A stretch of DNA of 5,711 bases from Eggerthellaceae bacterium (lineage in GTDB: Bacteria; Actinomycetota; Coriobacteriia; Coriobacteriales; Eggerthellaceae): NCBI GenBank assembly GCA_900753095.1, contig CAADXT010000058.1:1-5711 (forward strand). Reading direction: 5' to 3'. The position numbers were made by a program, and so were the translations under genes. The notes under the pieces are model-generated. The model was not told the DNA's origin. It worked only from the letters and a program-made list of their open reading frames with translations, and did not search any database. Position 1 is the first letter of the stretch; every line of letters starts with the position of its first letter. Shown here piece by piece: positions 1 to 5,059 of the stretch.

Positions 1-609
1 GGGGGCTGCCGCTTCGCGGAAGATGGATCGCCCGACAACAACCTGGAAACTGAGGCGTTCGAGTTTGACGGTTCCCGTGCCGTATCCTCTGCCCTTGTGG
101 GCAGTTCGCTTCCCTCGGAAAAGAAAGCGTTCAACGGGCGCTTTGCGCTCGCAGCCGACGATAGCTCCGCCTACGTTGCGGGCTACAAATCCGATGACAC
201 AAACGACTCGTTCGCTTTATCCCGAGATGATGCGGCAGGCTTGGGCAAACGTTTGAGCTACAACCCGCTTAGCTGGCCTTCTGCCTTGGTTCACGAGGGG
301 GTTCTGTACGGCATGGGGGTTGATGAGCTTTCCGGCGGTAAACTGGTGATGCGGGCCACCGTCTTGCCTTCCCAGCCCGCTCCTGGTCCGGATCCTGCGC
401 CTTCTCCTGTTCCTGGCGATCCTGGCAGCAATGGCCAAACGAGCGGTTCCGATTCTGCGGGTACTGAGGCGCCAAAAGCGTCTCCCGACACTGGCGATCA
501 TCCGTGTGCTCCGTTTGCCGCTGGTTGCGTACTGCTGCTGGTTGGCGCTTTGACGATGGCGCGCAAGGCAAAAGATGGGCTTCGGGCATCTTCGCGCCTT
601 CGCCGCTGA
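1..609 (+). CDS. Cell-wall-anchored surface protein, C-terminal part (5' truncated by window edge)
   Basis: Frame 1 is open from the first base to a TGA at 607-609, giving 202 residues of a protein that begins outside the window. The visible N-terminal part (about residues 1-120) is polar and rich in Gly, Asp, Ser and aromatic residues. Stretches such as SALVHEGVLYGMGVDE resemble Kelch-type or other beta-propeller blades, but this is tentative. Next come a Pro/Gly/Ser-rich spacer (about 123-160), SPDTGD at 161-166 (bases 481-498), a hydrophobic segment (about 171-187, including VLLLVGALTMA) and a basic tail ending RLRR. That order of wall spacer, LPXTG-like motif, membrane span and positive tail is the classical sortase sorting signal, so the protein is probably exported and covalently attached to peptidoglycan. 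Its ligand or role is not visible. No signal peptide can be seen because the start is missing. No convincing terminator follows the stop. Confidence 0.8.
   Translation, partial: GGCRFAEDGSPDNNLETEAFEFDGSRAVSSALVGSSLPSEKKAFNGRFALAADDSSAYVAGYKSDDTNDSFALSRDDAAGLGKRLSYNPLSWPSALVHEGVLYGMGVDELSGGKLVMRATVLPSQPAPGPDPAPSPVPGDPGSNGQTSGSDSAGTEAPKASPDTGDHPCAPFAAGCVLLLVGALTMARKAKDGLRASSRLRR
481..609 (+). other. Sortase cell-wall sorting signal (variant SPDTGD)
   Basis: The C-terminal 42 residues carry SPDTGD, then a hydrophobic stretch of about 17 residues, then a tail with K, R, K, K, R, R, R and R. The first position is Ser instead of the canonical Leu, while Pro, Thr and Gly are kept. Cleavage would be expected between Thr and Gly. 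Confidence 0.65.
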
Positions 610-610
610 T

Positions 611-718
611 TGCGCCCTTTGGTTGGTCCGAGTCCACGCGTCGCAAGTTGCAGCTTTTGGTTGGATTGAACCCATACGCTGCAGCTTTTGGTTGGATTGG
701 ACCCATACGCTGCAGCTT
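611..718. repeat. 31-bp tandem repeat, two near-identical units plus degraded flanking copies
   Basis: Units at 649-679 and 680-710 are identical except for one A/G change (669 versus 700). Each begins TGCAGCTTTTGG, continues TTGGATTG and ends CCCATACGC. A third unit starts at 711 but matches only TGCAGCTT. A decayed upstream copy at 611-641 matches about 20 of 31 positions without gaps, including TTTGGTTGG, and is separated from unit 1 by 7 bases. It starts directly after the stop codon of the surface-protein gene. Each unit contains a short GGTT/AACC (or GACC) inverted repeat, and the unit junctions form GCTGCAGC palindromes. Because 31 is not a multiple of 3, the array is not a coding repeat. 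Confidence 0.8.
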
Positions 719-855
719 GTGCCTTTTCCTGGGCTGGGTTTCGTGCTTTGCTATCCGAGACCGTTGCTAGTGCGATGCTTCAGACTTTATTAGTGTCCGA
801 TTTACCCATGTGAGCGCTACACTAAAGAGCAGTGTCTAACGTTCTAGGAGTGTCT
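719..855 (+). promoter_or_regulatory. apt upstream region with weak promoter candidate
   Basis: This is the leader region in front of apt. TACACT at 818-823 is the best -10 candidate (4 of 6 consensus positions). It has no good -35 at 16-18 bp: GTCCGA and TGTCCG are poor matches. The ribosome binding site AGGAG at 846-850 lies 5 bases before the ATG at 856 and is clear. The promoter call itself is weak. Confidence 0.3.
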
Positions 856-1389
856 ATGTCCGAGTATGATTTCGAAAGCCATATTACCGACATCCCCGAT
901 TTCCCCAAGCCTGGTGTGGTGTTCAAGGATGTGACCACGCTGTTCAAGGATCCTGAGGGTTTTGCGGCTGCCGTCGATGCCATCGCCGATCATTTCGAGG
1001 GCAAGGGCATTACCAAGGTGGTAGGTGCGGAAGCCCGTGGTTTCATGCTCGGTGCCCCGGTAGCGTATCGTCTTCATGCTGGCTTCGTCCCCGCCCGTAA
1101 GCCAGGCAAGCTTCCGCGCGAAGTGCGCTCTGAGAGCTACGAGCTTGAGTACGGCACTGATTCGCTTGAAATCCACCTTGATGCGCTCGACGAAAACGAT
1201 GTGGTGCTGGTGGTCGATGATTTGGTGGCCACGGGAGGCACGGCCGCTGCGCAGGCTCGCCTTGTCGAGGCGGCCGGAGCCAAAGTTGAGGGCTTCGCGT
1301 TTTTGCTTGAGCTCGCGTTCTTGGAGCCGCGCAAAGCTTTGGCAGAAGCAAACGAGGCTGAGGTATATTCCTTGGTTCAGGTTAACTAG
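856..1389 (+). CDS. apt: Adenine phosphoribosyltransferase
   Basis: This cytosolic purine-salvage enzyme condenses adenine with PRPP to give AMP and pyrophosphate. The product is 177 residues, close to the usual 170-185. The PRPP-binding motif VVLVVDDLVATGGT is at 116-129, with the adjacent acidic pair at Asp121-Asp122. The family motif GAEARGF is at 57-63, and the catalytic flexible-loop sequence RKPGKLPRE is at 81-89. The N-terminal IPDFPKPGVVFKDVTTLF is typical of Apt. I place the start at ATG 856 because AGGAG precedes it by 5 bases. An in-frame GTG at 832 would add eight residues (MSNVLGVS) and has no ribosome binding site. The gene is followed after 18 bases by an intrinsic terminator and faces a convergent gene, so it appears to be transcribed alone. 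All key motifs are intact. Confidence 0.97.
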   Translation: MSEYDFESHITDIPDFPKPGVVFKDVTTLFKDPEGFAAAVDAIADHFEGKGITKVVGAEARGFMLGAPVAYRLHAGFVPARKPGKLPREVRSESYELEYGTDSLEIHLDALDENDVVLVVDDLVATGGTAAAQARLVEAAGAKVEGFAFLLELAFLEPRKALAEANEAEVYSLVQVN

Positions 1390-1407
1390 CCGGGAAATGA
1401 ATTGCTG

Positions 1408-1432
1408 CGGGGCGTAGTACGCCCCGTTTTTT
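1408..1432 (+). terminator. Rho-independent terminator of apt
   Basis: CGGGGCG (1408-1414) pairs perfectly with CGCCCCG (1420-1426) around the loop TAGTA, followed by six T residues (1427-1432). The loop bases could add two more pairs. The T-tract touches the stop codon of the convergent crcB gene (1431-1433). On the minus strand the hairpin is not followed by a T-run, so it mainly serves apt. Confidence 0.9.
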
Positions 1433-1808
1433 ATGCTCCCAAAGCGTATGCCAGCGCAAAGCCCACTGCTGCGGCGCCGATGGTGCTTGCATAGGTGGCT
1501 GCAAGGTAGCCAACGCCTTCTGCATAGTGTTTTTGCGTGATGAGCTCCACCGCTTCGAAGTTCATGGTCGAAAGGGTAGAGAACCCGCCTAAAAAGCCCA
1601 TGGTTAGGGCTAGATAGAACGTCCCGTTCAGGCGAAGCTGCAAAGCCAAGGCGATGCCCGCCGTTAGGCAGGCGGCAAGGTTGATGAGCAAGGTGGGCAA
1701 GGGGAAGCGTCCCATAAAGCGCGGTTTCAAGAAGGCAGTAGCCTTGCTACGGCAGAGTGCGCCAAGGGCTCCCCCTGCTCCAACCGCCAACAACGTTGCG
1801 ATGCTCAT
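1431..1808 (-). CDS. crcB: Fluoride channel/exporter subunit CrcB/Fluc (distal paralogue of a pair)
   Basis: The product is 125 residues with four predicted membrane spans: about 3-19, 36-57, 65-81 and 99-122. Family marks include GAGGALGALCR at 10-20, the TM2 pore asparagine Asn43 in LLINLAACL, and the TM3-break motif GGFSTLSTMNFE at 74-85. CrcB/Fluc proteins are dimeric membrane channels that let fluoride leave the cytoplasm. The TM1-TM2 loop (20-34) carries Arg20, Lys22, Lys28, Arg30 and Arg34, while both ends are uncharged, which predicts N-out/C-out topology. The aromatic positions of the usual TTFSTF motif are Leu79 and Met82, so both pore phenylalanines are missing. The start ATG overlaps the stop of the upstream paralogue as ATGA (1808-1805), implying translational coupling and matched amounts of both subunits. 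The start is fixed by this overlap. Confidence 0.93.
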   Translation of the reverse strand: MSIATLLAVGAGGALGALCRSKATAFLKPRFMGRFPLPTLLINLAACLTAGIALALQLRLNGTFYLALTMGFLGGFSTLSTMNFEAVELITQKHYAEGVGYLAATYASTIGAAAVGFALAYALGA

Positions 1809-2323
1809 TTCCCACCACCTAGCGTTTGGGCGTCTTCATCTTGCCTATCGCGCAGGTGCGCCCGCTGCCTGCGAAGGCGGCGGAGACGATGGAGCGCTAA
1901 ATACTCCGAGGCGATCTTGCCGCAGAGCGAGGCAAGGAATGTTGCGAAAAGCGTGACGCTGACGTACAAAGCCGCCAGCCCGTATGCCCCATTTTGCAAG
2001 AACGCTAGGCATTCGGTCGAGAACGCGGAGATTGTGGTGAAGGCCCCGATAAGCCCAACGCCAAGCGACTTCACCAGAGGTCCAGGAAGATGGAGCCGGC
2101 GTCCCACGTACTGGTTGATGATCTCCAGCATGAAGCAGCCAAAGATATTCACGCAGAGCGTTGCCAGCGGGAAGCCGCCCTGTGCAGGGAAGGCCAATTC
2201 GAGCAAGTAGCGCAGCGAAGCGCCGATGAATCCCATGAACAGCACCAATGGGGTAAGGGCGTGCGGCCCTCGTAGTGCCGTGCCGATGCTCAAAGCCCTT
2301 TTTGCGGGCGTTCTTTTTTCCAT
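1805..2323 (-). CDS. crcB: Fluoride channel/exporter subunit CrcB/Fluc (proximal paralogue of a pair)
   Basis: The product is 172 residues with four predicted spans (about 22-39, 52-69, 86-103, 113-135). Family marks are GFIGASLRY at 31-39, LATLCVNIFG at 53-62 with pore Asn59, and GAFTTISAFSTE at 93-104. Of the two Phe-box positions one is Ile98 and the other is Phe101. The N-terminus (Lys3, Arg4, Lys8, Arg9, Arg18), the TM2-TM3 loop (Arg75, Arg76, Lys85) and the Arg-rich tail after 136 are all positive, predicting N-in/C-in. That is opposite to its partner, with which it should form an antiparallel heterodimer. The tail (about 137-172, rich in Arg then Asp/Gln) is longer than usual for the family. 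The frame stays open upstream to 2644, but I choose ATG 2323. It keeps TM1 whole and has GGAG 3 bases and GAGG about 12 bases upstream. The spacing of both is poor, and a perfect hairpin lies just before them. Confidence 0.9.
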   Translation of the reverse strand: MEKRTPAKRALSIGTALRGPHALTPLVLFMGFIGASLRYLLELAFPAQGGFPLATLCVNIFGCFMLEIINQYVGRRLHLPGPLVKSLGVGLIGAFTTISAFSTECLAFLQNGAYGLAALYVSVTLFATFLASLCGKIASEYLALHRLRRLRRQRAHLRDRQDEDAQTLGGGK

Positions 2324-2335
2324 GCGCTCCAATTC

Positions 2336-2359
2336 CTCGCAAAGTATCGCCTTTGCGAG
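2336..2359 (-). promoter_or_regulatory. Perfect 9-bp hairpin in the crcB leader
   Basis: Read on the minus strand, CTCGCAAAG (2359-2351) pairs with CTTTGCGAG (2344-2336) around the loop GCGATA. There is no T-run after it, so it is not a standard terminator. Its 3' arm supplies part of a GAGG ribosome-binding sequence (2338-2335) ahead of the proximal crcB start. It could therefore limit initiation or stabilise the 5' end of a processed crcB message. A TATACT -10-like box overlaps the far end (2363-2358) but has no matching -35. I do not see the conserved core of the known fluoride (crcB-motif) riboswitch. Confidence 0.5.
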
Positions 2360-2373
2360 TATACCCCTTTGAT

Positions 2374-2667
2374 TTAACGGCGTTCTGGTTTCGAGGTAAG
2401 GTGCCACCCATTGCAGTAGGGGCAGCGATAGGTATGAAGCCCCTTTGTTCCATAGCTTGCGCACGATGCGATGGCTTCCTCTGCATCCGACTTGCAGGCG
2501 TAGCGGTTTTTCGACTCGCAGGCTTTCTTGCGCAGGGCAGCTTCTTTTTCCGAGCGCTGGTGCTGCTGCCGCTCGCTTTCCTTGGCAAACAAACTGTCCA
2601 TGCCGCCAAGGCTTGCGTTGAACTCCGCCTTCTGCTTTGCCCATGCCGAGCGCTTCTTGCTGCCCAT
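2374..2667 (-). CDS. Small hypothetical protein with C-terminal CxxC...WHLTS zinc-ribbon-like motif
   Basis: The product is 97 residues with no recognised function. The first 50 residues are Lys/Arg/Glu/Gln-rich and probably helical (SERQQHQRSEKEAALRKK). The C-terminal half has Cys50, Cys58 and Cys69, then YRCPYCNGWHLTSKP with Cys82, Cys85, Trp88 and His89. From memory, CxxCxxWHLTS endings occur in small uncharacterised bacterial proteins and look like a minimal metal-binding knuckle; metal binding here is an inference. The start is ATG 2667 because AGGAGG lies exactly 5 bases upstream. The open frame extends further upstream, but those residues lie antisense to the DUF1846 end. It is 50 bases ahead of the crcB pair with no terminator between, so it is probably the first gene of that operon. 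The DUF1846 terminator isolates it from the upstream gene. Confidence 0.8.
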   Translation of the reverse strand: MGSKKRSAWAKQKAEFNASLGGMDSLFAKESERQQHQRSEKEAALRKKACESKNRYACKSDAEEAIASCASYGTKGLHTYRCPYCNGWHLTSKPERR

Positions 2668-2722
2668 CGATCCCTCCTGCCGTTTATTTTGCGTTGCGAT
2701 AAACGCGTGCATTAAAGAAGTT

Positions 2723-2753
2723 AAAGAAAAGGCCGCGTCCGTTGGGCGCGGCC
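2723..2753 (-). terminator. Rho-independent terminator of the DUF1846 gene
   Basis: On the minus strand GGCCGCG (2753-2747) pairs with CGCGGCC (2737-2731). Three more pairs, one of them G-U, are possible and leave a 3-base loop. TTTTCTTT (2730-2723) follows directly. It lies 12 bases after the DUF1846 stop and separates that gene from the small CxxC protein and the crcB pair. The downstream genes therefore need their own promoter in about 2668-2722 or depend on readthrough. I see no strong promoter there. Confidence 0.9.
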
Positions 2754-2764
2754 TGATGCGTTTC

Positions 2765-4246
2765 CTATTTATGGTAGAAGCGGCGCTGCTCGAACTTCGC
2801 CTCGCATGAAACGTTGATGCCGAGCGTGCGATAGAGCTTTTCGTCGGTAGGAGAAACGATAACCGAGAAGTGGGCATCGCAGCCCTTGAGCTTGTCGATC
2901 TGGTCCATGAGCTGTGCGGCAACGGCGTTGCTGCGCGAGCTTACTGCCAGGGCTAGCAGCGTCTCATCGGAATGAAGGCGCGGGTTGGTGCTCTTCAGGT
3001 GCTCGGTTTTCAGGTGGCAGATAGGCGCAATCACCTCGTCATCGATAACCAGAAGATCGTCATCGACGCCAGCCAAGGCCTTAAGCGCGTTCATAAGCAG
3101 GGAAGATGCGCAGCCCATGAGGTTGCCCGTCTTGCCGGTAACCACGGTTCCGTTCGGAAGCTCGATAGCGCCGGAGGGGCCGCCCGTTGCTTTTTCCTTC
3201 TCAAGGCAGGCGGCGCGAGCGGGCAAAACATCGGGGGTGATGCCGACGCGGCTCATAAGGAGCTCGATCTTGTGCAGCTCCGTCTCGCCGGTGCCGTAGC
3301 GCTTGCAGTCTTCTGCAGTGTGGAAGTAACGGCGGGCGATTTCGCGGCAGGAGGCTTCGCGGCATGCTTCGTCGTCGACGATGGCAAAGCCCGCCATGTT
3401 CACGCCCATATCGGTGGGCGAGTTGTAGGGGCTCACGCCTTGGATGCGCTCGAGCATTGCCTTCAGCACGGGGAAGATCTCAACATCGCGGTTGTAGTTA
3501 ACGGTGGTTTCGCCGTAGGCGTCCAAATGGAACGGGTCGATGATGTTGTCGTCGTCAAGGTCGGCGGTTGCCGCTTCGTAGGCAACGTTTACGGGATGGG
3601 AAAGGGGGAGGTTCCAAATGGGGAACGTCTCGTACTTTGCGTAACCCGCCTTGATGCCGCGCTTGTTTTCGTGGTACAGCTGCGAAAGGCAGGTGGCCAT
3701 TTTGCCGGAGCCAGGGCCTGGAGCGGTTACCACCACCAGCGGACGGCTGGTTTCCAGATATTCGTTCTTGCCGTACCCGTCGTCGCTCACGATGTGGTCG
3801 ATATCGTGCGGGTAGCCGGCGATGGGGTAGTGCAGATAGCTGGTTACCCCCAGCGAATCAAGGCGGCAGCGGAACGCTTCGGCTTTGGGCTGGCCCGCGA
3901 AGTGCGTTATCACGACGCTTCCCACGTACAGGCCCATGCCGGTGAACACGTCCATCAGGCGCAGCACGTCTTCGTCGTAGGTGATGCCCAAGTCGCCGCG
4001 GACCTTGTTCGACTCGATGTGGTTGGCGTTGATGGCGATAACCACCTCAACATCTTCGGAAAGGCTCTTGAGCATGCGGATCTTGCTGTCGGGCTCGAAG
4101 CCGGGCAGCACGCGGGAGGCATGGTAGTCATCGAAGAGCTTGCCGCCGAACTCCAAATACAGCTTGCCGCCGAACTGGCCAATGCGCTCTTTAATATGCT
4201 CGGCTTGCAGGGCAATGTATTTGTCGTTGTCGAACCCGATTTTCAT
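2765..4246 (-). CDS. DUF1846/UPF0371 family protein of unknown function
   Basis: The product is 493 residues, full length for the DUF1846 (UPF0371) family, whose function is not established. It is soluble, with no signal peptide or membrane span. The N-terminus MKIGFDNDKYIALQAEHIKE and the segment QFGGKLYLEFGGKLFDDYHA (24-43) are typical of the family. The most striking element is a loop after a hydrophobic strand, VVVTAPGPGSGKMATC (171-186), followed by LSQLYHE. It resembles a phosphate-binding P-loop, but it lacks the first Gly of GxxxxGK and has Met instead of Ser/Thr after the Lys. A second Gly/Lys motif, TGKTGNLMGCASS, is at 370-382. This suggests a nucleotide- or phosphate-binding enzyme, as inference only. 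The start ATG 4246 has GGAAG about 1 base and AAAGG about 9 bases upstream; AAAGG is the more plausible ribosome binding site. It is a single-gene unit with its own terminator, divergent from the MFS gene. Confidence 0.95.
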   Translation of the reverse strand: MKIGFDNDKYIALQAEHIKERIGQFGGKLYLEFGGKLFDDYHASRVLPGFEPDSKIRMLKSLSEDVEVVIAINANHIESNKVRGDLGITYDEDVLRLMDVFTGMGLYVGSVVITHFAGQPKAEAFRCRLDSLGVTSYLHYPIAGYPHDIDHIVSDDGYGKNEYLETSRPLVVVTAPGPGSGKMATCLSQLYHENKRGIKAGYAKYETFPIWNLPLSHPVNVAYEAATADLDDDNIIDPFHLDAYGETTVNYNRDVEIFPVLKAMLERIQGVSPYNSPTDMGVNMAGFAIVDDEACREASCREIARRYFHTAEDCKRYGTGETELHKIELLMSRVGITPDVLPARAACLEKEKATGGPSGAIELPNGTVVTGKTGNLMGCASSLLMNALKALAGVDDDLLVIDDEVIAPICHLKTEHLKSTNPRLHSDETLLALAVSSRSNAVAAQLMDQIDKLKGCDAHFSVIVSPTDEKLYRTLGINVSCEAKFEQRRFYHK

Positions 4247-4361
4247 GCTTCCGTGCCTTTCTATTGCATGCCTCGTAGAATGGGGCTTTTTGTTTTACTT
4301 TCAAATAATACCCCATACCATCGACGGCTCTTTGTTTTTTGCTTGGCTTCTGTTCGCCTAC

Positions 4362-4385
4362 ATAGAGAGCGATATAGAGAGCGAA
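4362..4385. repeat. 12-bp tandem repeat, two copies
   Basis: ATAGAGAGCGAT at 4362-4373 is followed immediately by ATAGAGAGCGAA at 4374-4385, with 11 of 12 bases identical. It lies in non-coding DNA upstream of DUF1846. Its function is unknown; it may be slippage or a paired protein-binding site. Confidence 0.6.
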
Positions 4386-4565
4386 GAATTGAGCAAGACG
4401 GATACGAGCATAGGGAGGGAGGGCTGCCGTTGCGGAGGCTTAAGGCCAACCTGCTCTCGGTACGCTTTCTTTAACGCTGTTTCGGGTCTTGCTGCGCGTT
4501 ATGAACGCGTATTGAACGAGTTTTAGGTTTGAATCAAGCTTGGTAGAACCGCGTTATTCGAAAAT

Positions 4566-4586
4566 CTATAAGCGCTATCTATCAAA
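4566..4586. repeat. 21-bp repeat, copy 1 (CTATArGCGCTA type)
   Basis: This copy matches the one at 4929-4949 at 18 of 21 positions. It begins CTATAAGCGCTA and continues TCTATCAAA. The three differences are all transitions. It contains the palindrome AGCGCT. See copy 2 for the symmetric form. Confidence 0.6.
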
Positions 4587-4600
4587 CCTATAAAATATTG

Positions 4601-4635
4601 TCTATTAATTACTATCTGAGCTGCGGATTAATAGA
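4601..4635. repeat. Inverted repeat TCTATTAAT / ATTAATAGA
   Basis: Perfect 9-bp arms at 4601-4609 and 4627-4635 are separated by 17 bases. They are AT-rich with no T-run after them, so this is more like a dyad protein-binding site than a terminator. It sits 15 bases after repeat copy 1. Confidence 0.5.
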
Positions 4636-4757
4636 TTGAACATGTTGCATTGATGTGCTGAGCAAATAGAATTATTAACGATTTCAACCTTTGAACCACA
4701 GTATCCTTCAAAAAGCAAGGATTATTATTTTGCAACGTGTTCAGTGCTGGAATTAAC

Positions 4758-4786
4758 CTTATTGATTTCCTGTAGGAATCAATAAG
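4758..4786. repeat. Long inverted repeat CTTATTGATT / AATCAATAAG
   Basis: Perfect 10-bp arms at 4758-4767 and 4777-4786 flank TCCTGTAGG, in which CCT and AGG can pair as well. This gives 13 pairs with one bulged T. No T-tract follows on either strand, which argues against a simple terminator. It could be an operator dyad or an RNA hairpin. Confidence 0.6.
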
Positions 4787-4928
4787 TAAAGTTATCAAAG
4801 CGGCGAGATAGGTAACATAACAGCGGTAAATGTTCCCTATTCGTGCTGTTTAAACATGTTCATGTTCAACTGACGTAACAATCTGTAATTCCAACTTGAC
4901 AGAAAACTATGTTGTGTTTTCGCTTGAA

Positions 4929-4949
4929 CTATAGGCGCTACCTATTAAA
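4929..4949. repeat. 21-bp repeat, copy 2, containing dyad ATAGG-N5-CCTAT
   Basis: This is the second copy of the element at 4566. It begins CTATAGGCGCTA and continues CCTATTAAA. Within it ATAGG (4931-4935) and CCTAT (4941-4945) form a perfect dyad with a 5-base spacer, typical of a dimeric regulator site. It ends 48 bases upstream of the -35 box of the MFS promoter, a location that fits an activator. Confidence 0.55.
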
Positions 4950-4997
4950 ACAATCGGAATACTCTATATGATTCGCGATAAATGTGGTTCAAATAGT

Positions 4998-5026
4998 TTG
5001 ACATCGATTCAGCTGAATCAAATAAT
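4998..5026 (+). promoter_or_regulatory. Sigma70-type promoter of the MFS gene
   Basis: A perfect -35 TTGACA (4998-5003) is followed after exactly 17 bases by AATAAT (5021-5026), which matches the -10 consensus at 5 of 6 positions. The predicted transcription start is near 5033, giving a leader of about 220 bases before the MFS ATG. Confidence 0.65.
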
Positions 5027-5033
5027 AGATGTC
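5000..5033. promoter_or_regulatory. Operator candidate: nested palindromes in the promoter spacer
   Basis: GATTCAGCTGAATC (5006-5019) is a perfect 14-bp palindrome filling most of the space between -35 and -10. It is embedded in a second inverted pair, GACATC (5000-5005) and GATGTC (5028-5033), which covers part of the -35 and the predicted start. A protein bound there would compete directly with RNA polymerase, so a repressor site is the simplest reading. The regulator is not encoded in this window. Confidence 0.55.
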
Positions 5034-5059
5034 GGTCACTTTGTGTGAGTGCTACCTCT

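Noticed and set aside
504..793. Plus-strand frames covering the 31-bp repeats
   Set aside because: The repeat length shifts the frame at each unit, they overlap the surface-protein gene, and no ribosome binding site is seen.
2324..2373. Fluoride riboswitch before crcB
   Set aside because: The gap is only 50 bases and is filled by a simple hairpin. The conserved crcB-motif core was not recognised.
1805..2644. Long version of the proximal CrcB starting near 2644
   Set aside because: The extra 107 residues overlap the small CxxC protein in another frame and show no domain. The family-like protein starts at ATG 2323.
2972..4474. 500-codon open frame on the plus strand across the DUF1846 gene
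   Set aside because: It is entirely antisense to a full-length conserved protein, is an unusual Val/Ala/Gly/His-rich composition, and ends in unrelated AT-rich DNA. Long antisense frames are common over GC-rich genes.
4703..4730. ATCCTT/AAGGAT hairpin followed by TATTATTTT as a terminator
   Set aside because: The stem is only 6 bp and AT-rich with a broken T-run, and no gene ends upstream of it.
4896..4935. Second TTGACA box as another promoter
   Set aside because: No acceptable -10 lies 16-18 bp downstream; nearby TATAG-like bases are too far away.
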